Of a stretch of 64,000 nt of DNA, positions 33,035-44,412 are shown one piece after another. The number at the start of each line of letters is the position of its first letter. Position 1 is the stretch's first letter. The position numbers were made by a program, and so were the translations under genes. A model generated the notes under the pieces. It saw only the letters and a list, made by a program, of their open reading frames with translations. It did no database searches and was not told where the DNA came from. This DNA comes from Tribonema minus (taxonomy: Eukaryota > Sar > Xanthophyceae > Tribonematales > Tribonemataceae): positions 496,001 through 560,000 of the forward strand of contig JAFCMP010000079.1 in NCBI GenBank assembly GCA_017506865.1, given 5' to 3'.

Positions 33035-33625
33035 TGACTTGACACAAGACCGGGGTTGTGTGAAGAGAAGGCAGACACAACTTCGTAGTGAAAAGCTACC
33101 ATGTAGCTGACAAGTGACAGCGGAGCATGGGAATGGTCGCGTGTGGTCCATTCACCCACAAATGCGCCAACAAACTATAGGACCGCTACAGTGTGCACAC
33201 ATACACCACTGTCGTGCTCGCACAGCAGGCCCATCAGTGTTGATAGTGCAGCAGGCTTCAACTCACAGAGAAAAGCGAGCAGCATGGTGCGTGATATGTG
33301 ATGAGCTTGACCACATTCCAAAGCCTTGAAGGTTCTGTTCGATGGCCATGTGAGGCGTTCAACGGAGTACCTGTTGCATCGCGCCACCAATCATTGTTGC
33401 GTGACTGTTTGGAAGTATGGTGGGGGCATGCCGCTTGCGACTGTGAGGCAGCAGGCACAAGGCGAGTCACCACCAGAAGTAACCGTGGAACACACTCATC
33501 ATATCATGTACGTATTGAGAGTAAATGTTTTAAACGGCTGCAACCAACTGGCAAGAAACTGTGAGGAAGTGCACTGGTGCTACCTGAGATAAGACGCCAG
33601 CTCCCGGTTCGCAGCAGCGTCACCA
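33035..33625. other. Downstream flank of the Vti1-like gene
   Basis: I searched the minus strand here for the missing transmembrane exon of the Vti1-like SNARE and found no convincing hydrophobic stretch joined to a valid acceptor. No other gene recognised. Confidence 0.35.
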
Positions 33626-36134
33626 TCATCGCCGGTACCATTTTCCCATCATGTTGAGCAATTGCTTGGCCTCGTCCATCATCGAGCCCGTTTCCTTGAC
33701 CTGTGGCAGTTGCAAGTGGCAGCAGGGACGTGGTGATGAGCAATGTGGCCGATACACTCATCACCAGAAACAGTCACTACCCATCATGGACGTGTGCAGG
33801 AGAGTGCGCGGAGCACGGCGCCCTGTGCTGTTGCTGGACACGCAGGAGCGCTGCGCTGCAACGGGCGCGGCGCATTGAGTACAAGGAAAGAGGCGACGAG
33901 CGCACCTGAAATCGGATGAGTGCCAGCATGCACGCACGGGCGCGATTACAGTAGAGAATTGTGTGTGATGCAGCGCGAGCAGGAATGACTCATGAGCTGA
34001 CGTCATACAAGCGCAACTGGCGCCGACGGCGCATGATTGCTGCCAGCATTCGCTGTACTGAGTGGGACCACACAGGCAGTACACCGTCAAAGTACGCCGC
34101 TGAGCCATGCTGCAACTCAATGGCAGAAAATGAGCGCCAATGGACCAAGCGCATTGCATTGGTCGCATTTCAAAGGCAGCCAGGAGGCTGCGCCTGTTGA
34201 GTGTCATCATGCCACAGCAATGGTCAGCATGAAGGCATGAAATGATGGCGTGTTCCCAGTAACCCCAACTAGCGTGTTCCCACGGTCAAACGAGCGCCTT
34301 ACTGATCACAAAAGGCCCACAACCGGCCACCTTCTCGGTGCCCAGAATGCCTGCCGCGCAATGGCCATGTGCAGTCCGCTATGCAAAGCTCGGTCGGCAG
34401 CATTGCTGCACTCCACGCACATACATAAGGCAGGCACATAGGGGTTTGAAGGCCCACACACAGTATTTTGACTTCCGTGACACACCAGCTTCGCACGTCC
34501 TTACGACGGAGCAGCAGCGGGCGCGTCTCGCATGGCCGGCTTGAGACAACAGATGACATACCCACTGCGCTGGCACGGCGCAACAACCTCTCCAGCTAGG
34601 CGGGATGCATCTCAAGTACTCGAATTGGCCTGGTGCGTTCATGCATCGGTCCCAGTCGTCGCTTGACCGGGAAGAATGCGCACCTTGCTGTGCGCACTCT
34701 GTATCGTTTCCCTGTTGCGGCCCAGCTCTGCGGTGACCTCTCCTGCGACGCCCTCCGTTTCCAGCAGAGCGCCCTTGGCGGCAGCGAGCATGGCCGCCTG
34801 CTGAGCGAGTGTGTCGCCCGCGTCCAACATGCGCTGCCGCTGCGCCGCCGCCGCTGCTGGCTGGGGATGCAACAAGCAGTCGTCCTTGTTTGTTATAATT
34901 ATGCCGCTTGGCAGCTCAGATATTGCAGTCGTCTGATGGAAGATGCGGTGAGCAAGGACAACTATCTTGCTACCATGTACCATCATTAAGGTAGGCTTTC
35001 CCGGCAGCGCACATCGCATCGTGATTCGCGTGAGATCTGGGAACATGCTGTTTCAGCGTAGAAGAACCTGAGCAGCAGCCGCAGCAGTCCCCTGCGCCAC
35101 TGGACAGCGACTGCCTGGAAGAAGATTTGTGAATACCGCTGGAAAGGGCGCGCGGGGGGGGGGGGGCTGGCCAGGTAGCAGGCCAAGTGAGGCCCCGCGG
35201 CTGCAGCTTGCAGCATGCGCACGTGCAGAAGTACTAAGCTGTGCTGAGTTCAGCAATCACACCTTTCTTACCTTGAAATGGTACGCTGCACTACATCTGA
35301 AACAGCTGCAAAGCCATGGCCGCGCTTAGCACCGAATCCTTCTCACTTTGGTTCCGGTGATAGGGAGGGGCAGAGTTGCCATGTCTCTGAACACAGTCCA
35401 CAACATCAGCACTGAGCAGTTGTCATGCGTAAGGTGAAATAGCCCTTGCGTTGTTCAGCATGGTCCAGGGTACGCCGTGCTGGTGTGTGGAGCAACAAGA
35501 CGCTTGCCCCAGATATACCGTCCCCGGGCGATACATCCAGGGAGGATCATCGTACGCTGAGAGTTGGCTGTGTGCCATTAAACACCTGTAACACAACTCA
35601 GAGAAATAGCTGTGGACGGTGCGTCACGCATTGGACGAACTGGTAGACGAACGCTTTCGGTCGCAACTGGAACGCGGCAAGCGCCCGCTGTGTCTACCAG
35701 ATCAGACTCCTTTGATAGATAGATTGCATTTGCAGAATTCTGCACATTAAACTCACATCCGAGCCGTCGACGCGAGATACCAGCTGGCGCCGTTCAGAGG
35801 CAGTCCTGAGTGATGCGAGCGAAGCCTTGTGAGCCTGCACCTGCAGTGAGGGAGCATGGCAATGTGCCAGTTTGAGCTCGTGTGTCTCCACAAGAATGTT
35901 TGCCCATGAATGCAACGGAATTGGCATTACCTGTGCCTGCAAGTCTGCACGAGTGGCGGCATCCGTCGCACTCCTGGCCTCGACTTCCAGCTGTCTCAGC
36001 AAGTCGTGCGCCTCCCCCAACTGCAGCACAGCTCTGTCCACGTCTCCGACCGACCCTGTCTGCAAGAGGTGGCGCACTTCGGCAGCCAAGGTCAAGATCT
36101 CTTCCACATAGGACTCAAACATGGGCGACGCCAT
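33626..36134 (-). CDS. VTI1: Vti1-like Qb-SNARE, no membrane anchor seen
   Basis: Four minus-strand exons (36134-35931, 35840-35757, 34860-34684, 33700-33626) join in phase 0 to 179 residues. The N-terminal three-helix part MFESYVEEILTLAAEVRHLL and AHDLLRQLEVEARS resembles the Vti1 Habc region. The SNARE helix (LLETEGVAGEVTAELGRNRE, TIQSAHSKVKETGSMM, DEAKQLLNMMGKW) aligns without gaps to human VTI1A. At the ionic zero layer VTI1A has Asp and VTI1B Gln; here I align Asn. Vti1 acts in Golgi, endosome and vacuole fusion. Family members end in a membrane helix; this model stops after KWYRR, so either a further exon is missed (a donor gtaccg exists after AAATG) or the protein is soluble. It lies 124 bp from the divergent HSPA13 gene. 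Confidence 0.75.
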
Positions 36135-36258
36135 GTCGTACAGCGGTGCAGCGTCGGTCTCCAACTGGAAAGTTCAAGTGTAACTTCTCCAATTTCTTCT
36201 GGGCACATTCTGCCACGACCCGTCACTGCGGCGGAGTCAGTAGCGGGGGGCAGGGCGC
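36135..36258. promoter_or_regulatory. Bidirectional promoter, Vti1-like and HSPA13
   Basis: Only 124 bp separate the two divergent start codons. The segment contains a CCAAT word (36188), a GAAAGTTCAAGTGTAACTTC inverted motif and a GC-rich half next to HSPA13. An acceptor-like ctttccag on the minus strand suggests the Vti1 leader could also be spliced from within HSPA13. Confidence 0.5.
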
Positions 36259-37673
36259 ATGTGGATCGTCCTGATAGCCCTGCTGGTCGGTGAGTGATGT
36301 CAACTTGCAGCCGCAGCGCTTGTACCAGGTCCCCTGCTTCCACACACGTGTGTTGCACGTCTTGCTCATACTTGCTTTGCTGTTGTCGCGCCATCGCAGC
36401 TGTGTGCGCGGTGCTGGCTGCCAATGGATTCAAGGGACGCGTCACCGTTGTCGGCATCGACCTGGGCACCACGTACAGCGTGGTCGGCGTGAACGAGGGG
36501 GGCGTTGTGCGCATAATCAGCGCAGAGGATGGGTCCTATCTAGTACCCTCAATGGTCTCTTTTCTGCGGTCGGGGGAGGTGGCCGTGGGCACTGCGGCGC
36601 GGCAATTAGCAGGAAACGACACGGCGACCACCATCTACGAAGCCAAGCGGCTGATCGGGAGGGAGTTCCCCGATGAGGAGGACCTGCTGGCGGAGGGAAC
36701 GGGCAGGCCTTTCCGCCTGGTGCGCAAGCCATTCTCGGAGGACCCCTCGGACGCCTGGTTCGACCTGCAGAGCATGACCCAGCACCCCGCAGCCATCAGC
36801 CCCCAGGGCATCGGCACCATGGTCGTGAGGGAGCTGCTGCGCATGGTGCACCTTGACCTCGGGCACACCCAGGTGCGCGCGGCGGTGATCGCCGTGCCCG
36901 CCAAGTTCGACGCGCGGCAGCGGCGCGCAACGGCGCAGGCGTTCCAGGCGGCGGGCCTCAAGGTCGTGCGCGTCCTGGAGGAGCCCACGGCGGCGGCGCT
37001 CGCGTACGGCCTGCAGAACCGCGACGACGTCCACCACGTCCTCGTCTACGACTTCGGGGGCGGCACGCTCGACGTCTCGCTGCTGTACGTGGCGGAGGGC
37101 AGCGTGCAGGTGATCACCAGCGACGGCGACGACGCGCTCGGCGGCGGCGACTTCGACCGCGCCATGGCGTCCGTTCTGGTGGCCAAGCTCGCCGCCGGGG
37201 GTGGAGGCGCTCCGGAGGGCTGCGCGCCGCGCGCGGCGTGCGCGTTCGACGCGCCCGCGTGCGCGCTCTCCGCGCTGCGCGGCGAGGCAGAGCGCGTCAA
37301 GCAGGAGCTCAGCACCGCGGAGGCGGCGACGGCGCGCTGCGTGCGCCCTGCGGCAGCAGCAGCGGCGACGCTCATCGGCCGGTGCCCGAAGGCGTGCGCG
37401 GCGTGGGAGCTGACGGAGGTCGCGGTGACGCGGGAGGAGTTCGAGGCGGCGGCGGCGCCGCTGTTCGAGCGCGCGCTCGCCGCCGTCGACAGGCTGATGG
37501 AGAAGTCCGGCCACGACGCCGGCGAGATCCAGGAGGCGGTCATGGTCGGCGGAACGAGCCGCATGCCGCGCGTGCGCGCGGACCTGCAGCGGCGCCTGCG
37601 CCTGTCGCACCTCAACACGCACATCGACCCGGACGTGACGGTCGCGTACGGCGCGGCGACGGTGGCGCACTGA
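36259..37673 (+). CDS. HSPA13: HSPA13/STCH-type ER Hsp70
   Basis: Two exons (36259-36289 and 36400-37673, phase 1 at the junction) give 434 residues. The first exon supplies MWIVLIALLV, which with AVCAVLAANGFKG forms a signal peptide. The ATPase domain follows: GIDLGTTYSVVGVNEGG, LVPSMVSFLRSGEVAVG, VPAKFDARQRRATAQAFQAAGL, EEPTAAALAYGL, VYDFGGGTLDVSLL and VGGTSRMPRVRADLQ. The protein ends at PDVTVAYGAATVAH with no peptide-binding domain or KDEL-like signal. Loss of the substrate-binding domain, the Thr-Tyr after DLGT and the secretory signal are typical of HSPA13 (STCH), an ER-lumen ATPase, not of BiP. An in-frame ATG at 36294 inside the intron would give a Cys-rich N terminus and is less likely. 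Confidence 0.92.
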
Positions 37674-38488
37674 GCGCGGGCGCGCTGGCGGAGCGCCGCT
37701 GCGAAGCGACAGAGACAAAGCGATTGAGCAGGAGATTGGGGACGGGGGCAGCGTGCCGGGTAACGGGTGGCGCCCGCGCTGCAGCGATGCCATGTGATTG
37801 CGGATGCTGCACCAGGTGCGCCAAACGTAACGCCGGCAGCATCGCGGTGGCCGCATGCACGGCGCACGGACGCAGCAAGCAGCTGGAGGAGAGCGGCAGT
37901 GTGAGAGCAACAAGTGAGAGCTGACGGGCGCCACGACCATGGCCCAGTCACACCTGCTGCACACGGCTCCTTGCCAAAGGCCCCCCCAGTCATGCTGCGG
38001 CGTGCAGGCTTGCAGTCATTGCCGGTTGGGCCTGCAGGGCCCATGTTATGTATTGCACATACACAGTTTTGTATGTGCTGAGGAGACTATGGTTAATGTT
38101 GTGGGGGGGGGCGTGCAGCGGGTAGGGGGCACACGTTGATATTTTCGTCGCCCTGCCTTCAGCCTCGGCACTGCTGCAGAGTTTAGGCGGGCTTTGGTCG
38201 CACAATGCTCACGCGGGTCTATCACAACACGGTCATGCCACACATGTTGCAATGGGTGTGGGCATTGTCAGCATCATAATGAATTCAAAATGGAATCGAA
38301 TCTTTTTCTTGTGCCCTGTGCACGCTCCGTCCGCTGTATGTCTGCAAGCGCTTTTTTTAGACAGCTCAAAGTTCAAACTTGAAGTGCAAACTCTCGGAAA
38401 GTTCCGGTCCCTCCGAGAAAATGCTGTTGTTTTGCTCCTCAACCATCAGCGCAAGCGGAGGCTGTCGAGGCTGCCGCTTACCTTACAG
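37674..38488. other. HSPA13 to PP2C spacer
   Basis: This holds the HSPA13 3' region and sequence upstream of the first PP2C exon that I can place. A TTCAAACTTGAAGTGCAAAC motif lies at 38371-38390. The PP2C leader or an additional 5' exon may be within 38250-38480. No other gene recognised. Confidence 0.35.
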
Positions 38489-41470
38489 ATGCAGTTCAAG
38501 GTCACTGACCCGGACAGGCGCAGCAAAGACGGGCAGTTGCAGTTTGCGGCGTCATCCATGCAGGTAATGCTAAATGCTATTTTGTGTTTCAGCGAGCCGC
38601 AGAAGGACGCGCGACGCTTGCGTAGCCGATGTATGGGACGTTAGTAGAGCAGTGTACCCAGCTTTCAGTCCTTGTGAACCTACATGAACGTGTTCCTGAC
38701 TTGCGTGCACGTCAAGGCCTGGTTGGCAGCACACGTACGCTGTGTTGAGGCTATTAGACGGCTATTGTACAGCCACTTACTAGGCACGAATAGAGCCCCC
38801 ACAGTAACACCATTAGACGAGTGTGTCTGCAATACAACGTTTTTCTTTGGACTGGGCCCTTGTCGAAGCTCAATTCCCAATACCTGGCCATCGAGTACTG
38901 CAATATGTGATTTCCTGTTGGCCGCATAGAGGAGCTGGCTGGCCTCAATGCAAGCCTGTCTATGTGAAGGCAGTGATGCAGTGGCTTTGCCACCAGTCCG
39001 GTGGGCCATGCATGCTTTCAAAAAGGTGGCACCTGCAGTGTGGCGTGGGGTTTACCGCTGGGCCAGCAGATGGAATGCAATTGGAGAACTGATTGCCGGT
39101 GTCCTGTGAACGCGTCCGGCAGTGCCGCAAATACAGACGCAGTGTGGCAACTAGAATCCCTTTACTACACCGTAAACCTTCGCCTCAAGATCAGTCTATC
39201 GCACACAGGCGTTTGCATGTGCATTCGCACTGTAACATATGTGCTCCTCTCAACCCCAAGTGCCAAATTATGCGGTGATCGGTTGACTGATGCACTAGCA
39301 AACGTCCTCAATTCGTCCGGCCAGCGAAGCGCCATTTCAAAAGCGCAATAATGCAACAGCGCTTCACACCACGTGTCGAGCGTTGCCACCTTGCGAGCAC
39401 ACAACAGTCCCAGAATTTAAACCCCACTGGTGGTGGCGACGACCGCACCTCACCTCTGTGACTCTCCCTCTCTCCACAATCCTGGGGGGCGCCGCCGCTG
39501 CCGCAGGGGCGGCGCGCCACGATGGAGGACGCGCACACCATCGTGACGGACGTTGACGGGCTGCCGGGTCACGCGTTCGTGGCGGTGTACGACGGGCATG
39601 TGCGCGCCACCTGCGCGGAGTACGCGGGCAAGGAGATGCTCAGGTGCGCTGTGAAGTTCAATTACTGAAGTTCAAGAGCAGACGGGGCGGCGACGGCGGC
39701 GCGTCTGTTCTGCGGACGGCTGAGACATTGGCGTGCGCAGCTGAGGTGTGCTGTGAAGTTCAAGTACTTCGAGGTACCAAAGTTCAGGTACAGACAGGGC
39801 CGGCGACAGCGGCGTCTGCTCTGCGGATGGCTGAGACATTGACGTATGCATAACCCGTGCTCAGGTGTGCTGTGAAGTTCAACCACCGAAGTTCAAGTGC
39901 AGGAAAGGGGCGGCGACAGCGGCACGTGTGCTCTGCGGATGGCGGAGACGTGACGTGCGTGTGCGCATGACTGTGCTCGCGCGATCATCGTTTGTGCGTG
40001 TGGTGATGGCGGGTTTCAGGGTATATACTATGTTGAGAGGCGCACGTCGCCAGGCTTGTGGTTGAACTAGACATGCGAGACATGTATGTGCCCATTACAT
40101 GCGCGAACGCGCACTTGCTCATCATCTCCTGAGTACCCAATCTGCCACTCCTTTTTGTGGAAGAGGGGTGAAGGGTGGTGATGCCCACTTGCAGCCGCCA
40201 TGCTGCGCGTTAACAGCGAGCTTTGCAGCTCATAAACAACACGCTGCTTTGCCGCTGCGAGGCAGCTGCATGCAGTGCGTGCCACTGGGCCGCTCAACCA
40301 CATGGTTGATTTCGGCCATGCTCTTCGTAGCACATCAGCATCGCTCAACAGCGCTCCAGTGGCAGGGGCCAGGCCACCCACCGGCACACGTGCGCGTCAG
40401 CGAGGCCCTCGCGACGTCTGCAGTGCTTGTGCCATATATAGACATGACAGCGCCAGCGGCGCGTGCAGCTGAGCGTCACCATGCGCGCTCGCACGCGTGA
40501 CCCTCCGTGGGCGCGCATCAGCATTAACTCATACTTCGATGTGTCGTGTACACAAGTCGCGCTGCTGTTGCGCTGCTTAGGCACTTGCTATAATAACGCC
40601 GCTACATGCGCTGCCGCGTGCCCCGCGTCGCAGTATCCTGCGCACGACCGCGGAGTTCCGCCAGTACTGCAAGCAGCGCGGCGGCAGCGACGGCGGCAGC
40701 GGCGGCGGCGACGCCGACGCGTCCGCGCTGCTGGGCGGCGCGCTGCGCAGCGCGTTCATCAAGATGGACGAGGCGCTGCGGCATCTGCAGAAGGTACGCG
40801 CGCAGCGGTTCGACACGCGCTGCCAGTGACGGCACATAGACCCTTCAGATTGGTCGGCGCAAAGTCCTTCTGATGCGCAGCTGCGCACTGAGGCCTCTCC
40901 AAGCCCTGACGTCATCGTTCCTGTGGATGGAATAGTGTACTCGCGCACTGCGCTGCAGGCGATTCATGGCAATGCCTACTACGGATTAGAAGCTGTGCGT
41001 GTGGCGCCTTGCGGTGGGTCAAGCGACCTGCCGCTGTAGCACACCTCATGGCACCCCCCTCTGGTTGTTACGGCGCACCGCAGCACCTCGCGCCACTACA
41101 CACGCCTCCTCGACACCCTTCCGTCTCACACGCCACCACGTGTACCCCTCCCGTTCCGTAACCGACACCACCTTACCCCCGTCGCCACCTGTGACGCAGC
41201 ATGGTCAACCCCCACCCAGCAGCAGCGGCGGCGCGGACCCGGGCGCCGCCGCGACGCTGCCGCGGCGCCTCGCCGCGGCGCTGCTGCGCGCGCTCGCGGC
41301 GGCGCCGCACGACCTCGCGCCGCGCCGCAAGGTCGGCGGCTGCACGGCGCTGTGCGCGCTCGTGACGCCGCGCGCGGTGGTGCTCGCGCACGCGGGCGAC
41401 GCGCGCGCCATCGTGTGCGCCGGCGGCGGCGTCGTGGCGGCGACCAAGGTGAGGCGCGCTGCGCGCGGCA

Positions 41471-41505
<35 letters not shown>

Positions 41506-43038
41506 AGCAGCAGATTGTCATTGTCGCCGGCGGTCCTTGCAGCACTTGCTTGAGTGACACGACATCGCCGTGACCGACTGTAACCCCTGTCGCCCCGACG
41601 CGCTCAAGACTCTTACGGTGACGCGCCGCCGCTGTCGCTGCTGCTGCCGCTGCTGCCGCCCGCCGGCCGCTGCCGCGCCTCAGGACCACAAGCCGCACGA
41701 CCCTGCGGAGTGCGCGCGCATTGTCGCCGCGGGCGGCTTTGTCCGCAGCTCCCGCGTCGACGGCAACCTCGCCATCAGCAGGGCGCTCGGTGACTTCGAC
41801 TTCAAGGACGCGAGCCTGCCGCCGCAAGACTGCAAGGTACGTAGGTATGTGTTCGATGCGCGCGGCAGCGTGCGGTCCCTGCGCGGCGTGCCCTGAAGTC
41901 ACTAGTTGAAGTATTTTGCGCGAAGGCGAGGTAGGTATCCGTTTGACGCTCAGTGGCGGCGGCGTGAGGTGCTTTTGGCGCCCGGCAGTGAAGGCCAGAT
42001 CAATGTGCTCATTCCTTGATGGCAAGGACTGCGCTGTCAATTGGCATTGCTGCAGCTGCCCGCTGAACTCAACACTGCCGCCGGTCGGCGCTGCTGCTGC
42101 TGCTGCCGCTGCTGCTGCTGCCGCTGCCCGTGCGCCGCAGGTGACGTGCATCCCCGACATCACTGTGCACGTGCGGCGGCCCGATGATGAGCTGCTGCTG
42201 CTGTGCTGCGACGGCGTGTGGGACTGCTGCGAGAACGAGGTGCGCGAGGGGGTATGCTGCGCATTGCACTAGGGGTAGGTAAGCTCGCGCAGCAGCGTGC
42301 GACAGAGTGCGACGACGAGCGGCTGCTGCTGTGCTGCGGCGGCGTTTGGGACTGCTGCGAGAATGAGATGCATGAGGCGTATGCTTCGCGTTTCACTGCG
42401 GGCAGGTAAGCTTGCGCAGCAGCGTGCGACAGAGTGCGGCAGTGATCTGCTGCTGCTGTGCTGCGATGGCATGTGGGACTGCTGCGAGAATGAGGCTCAA
42501 GTACCTATGTCAGTACACACCACTATCGCAGCGCAGCGCTTAGCAACAAGGACCGGTCGCCAGAGCGAGCGCTTGCGGCGCTTGCGCTACCCTTGTGTGT
42601 AGCTTGCGCTATCCTTGTGTGTAGCTCATGAATTTGTGACGACAGCAATGCGCCCGGCGTGGACCTGCATCACGGCGCGCGGTCGCTGGCGTCTTGCGGT
42701 CTTACTTGTTACTTGAAGTACCAGTGTACATGGGCGCGTGATGCTCGTGTCGGGCCGTGAGCCCGGTTTGAACCGCCTCAGGTATAGCAGTTGCAGTGCG
42801 CTTCGCGATCCTGTGCCGCCGCGGCGAGCGCTGACGCTGCGCGTGCGCCCGCGTCTCGTGCGCGCGCCAGGTCTTCCGGCTGCAGGCCATGTCAGTGCTC
42901 AGCAACAAGGGCCTGCCACTCGGCGCGTGCTGCGAGGAGCTGCTGGACCAGTGCTACCACATGGGCAGCATGGACAACATGACTATTGTAATGGTGGCGT
43001 TTCCGGGCCTCAAGAGGGGCAGGGTGAGTACATCATAA
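38489..43038 (+). CDS. PP2C/PPM family protein phosphatase
   Basis: Seven exons (38489-38563, 39507-39643, 40634-40793, 41200-41448, 41684-41836, 42141-42239, 42871-43038) join in phase to 346 residues. PPM enzymes are metal-dependent Ser/Thr phosphatases. The signature motifs run in order: [84 protein letters not shown] and [12 protein letters not shown]. The metal ligands expected in MEDAH, YDGH, CDGVWD and DNMT are present. The Gly that normally follows DGH (DGHGG) is replaced by Val-Arg. The start at 38489 directly follows an acceptor (cttacag|ATG), so an upstream exon may exist. After the last domain the frame either stops at 43036-43038 (RGRVSTS) or splices at gtgagt. Introns 2 and 6 contain tandem copies of exon-edge sequence. 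Confidence 0.92.
39641..39976 (+). repeat. Three tandem copies of the PP2C intron 2 donor region
   Basis: Copies start near 39641, 39742 and 39861 with (C)AGGTGYGCTGTGAAGTTCAA, then GAAGTTCA and a GGCGGCGACRGCGGC block, then TGCGGAYGGCKGAGAC. Unit length is 102-119 bp. Each carries the donor word AGGTGYGC; the first is the one used in the phase model. Confidence 0.9.
42183..42493 (+). repeat. Three tandem copies of the PP2C exon 6 end
   Basis: The real exon 6 end (codons [16 protein letters not shown], to 42239) is followed by two copies near 42311-42367 and 42437-42493 that still encode [15 protein letters not shown] and [16 protein letters not shown]. Period is about 126 bp. Intervening sequence (AGGTAAGCTYGCGCAGCAG) is also duplicated. 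Copy two has lost the metal-binding Asp (DG to GG), and only the first keeps a GT at the exon end. Confidence 0.92.
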
Positions 43039-43440
43039 GTTATGTTTAGGATTAGGGTTCAGCATCAGGGTCTTCAGGGCTGAGAAGACGCGTTTCAGCA
43101 TCACCGCAGTGCGTGTGGATTGAATCCAAGGATATGGATGTGTCATCAAGGTTGGGGGTAAGGTAGGGTCAGGGCCAAGAATATCATGACTATGTATCGC
43201 CATAGTGTGTCCTTCCAAGTATCAAGATGGGGCGGCGGCGCGGTGAGCTCAGTGTACGGGTCAGGGCCAGAGGTTACAAGGGTCAGGAGTAGGTACGAAC
43301 AACCGCAACACATTCACACAACAGATTGTGATGCACCATTACGTGACACCTACTCAGAGGCACCAGCGAGTCTGTCCGGACATTGCAGCTGCTGTTTTTT
43401 GTCAAGCAATTCAACAGTAACAACTTAAAGTGAGACTGAC

Positions 43441-44005
43441 CTGGTCAAAGGCGGGGATGCCCCTCTTGAAAGAGGCACCATCAAATGCAAGCACCAGCGG
43501 AGGCGCAATGTACTTGACCCCACGAGGAACCACTCCATTGACCATGAAGCGGCGAAGGCGGCGGTGTTCCTGTGCGCACTCTTCGGGGTGGGGTTAGTGT
43601 TAGGGGTAGGGTTAGGGTTAGGTTAGGGTTAGCCGCACGGTCGTAGTCACGGCGTTGCAGAATCACATCCTGCAAGGACAACATATCATGATTGTGAGTG
43701 AAGTGCCAGGCATGCGACTGGCACTCAGGCACATGAGACACTGCACATGTGAAGAGCGTGTAGCTGCAACCTAGTATTCTAGTGGACCCTGTTGCTCTGA
43801 TGCAGGCAATGCTTTCCCATTGGCAGTGCTGCTGACGAACCACTTGAATCATCGACAAGGATACTAGTAGCAAATACCTGAAATTCTTGGCCATTGTCTG
43901 TGATGGTAGCCTCAAGAAGGGCACCGTTGTGGGAACAGCCCCGTTGCCGCAATTGCTTGTTCTCAGTGCTCCATGCGATTACGGTAGGCAACACCGAGAT
44001 TGCTG
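43441..44005 (-). CDS. Exons of an unidentified gene, one intron made of telomere-like repeats
   Basis: Three minus-strand segments join in phase: 44005-43878 (ending GALLEATITDNGQEFQ), 43669-43639 (DVILQRRDYD) and 43580-43441 (CAQEHRRLRRFMVNGVVP, KYIAPPLVLAFDGASFKRG, ending IPAFDQ). Donors gtattt, gtgcgg and gtcagt and acceptors ending ccacgcag, ccttgcag and ccccgaag support the model. Composition is protein-like. I cannot name the family, and neither the start nor the end of the gene is visible. The 58-base intron between the last two segments (43638-43581) consists almost wholly of CCCTAA-like units on the coding strand. The gene would converge on PP2C. Confidence 0.4.
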
Positions 44006-44217
44006 CTGCGTGGCAGAGCACCGAAAATGAAAGGCCCTCCCCCCCCCTCCTTTCCCTTCACCGCACTGTTGTCCGCATCAATCGGTCTGAGCGTCAAGAC
44101 TCGAATCACGCTGAGCGGTTCGCACAGCATGCGCCCTGAATCATGCGCGCTCCATAGGCCGGATGAGCGAGCGACAGCCCTGACCGACAGTGCAACATGT
44201 TGGCACTGAAACTACGC

Positions 44218-44412
44218 ATGAACCGCGGCCGCGCTGCTGATGCACTTCTCATTGCAGTTTGGCTGGTGCTCGCCCTTCGTGCTGCGGCAGCTTCCGGCGT
44301 CCGCTCTGCCGCCGCCGCCGGCGGACCCGACTGCAAGTACGGCGTCTCCAACATCAACTTTATCACCGTCTGCAACGAGTTCGCCGCCGCCAACTTCAGC
44401 GCCGCCTGCTGA
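44218..44412 (+). CDS. Small predicted secreted protein
   Basis: A 64-residue frame starts MNRGRAADALLIAVWLVLAL, a good signal peptide (short basic N region, hydrophobic core, Ala-rich cleavage area), and continues AAAASGVRSAAAAGGPDCKY, GVSNINFITVCNEFAAANF, SAAC. Three Cys remain in the predicted mature part. An upstream in-frame ATG at 44197 is possible. No homologue comes to mind. It may be a first exon with downstream exons unrecognised; a repeat of the text TCAACTCTGCCGG / TCAAGTCTGCCGG follows the stop. Confidence 0.4.
   Translation: MNRGRAADALLIAVWLVLALRAAAASGVRSAAAAGGPDCKYGVSNINFITVCNEFAAANFSAAC

Noticed and set aside
36294..36400. HSPA13 starting at the ATG at 36294
   Set aside because: It would encode a Cys-rich N terminus without a good signal peptide. 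The upstream mini-exon at 36259-36289 supplies a clean signal peptide and joins in phase.
39641..39976. Tandem repeats as a CRISPR array
   Set aside because: The units are 100 bp or longer, imperfect throughout, without a short constant repeat and variable spacer pattern, and lie in a spliced eukaryotic gene.
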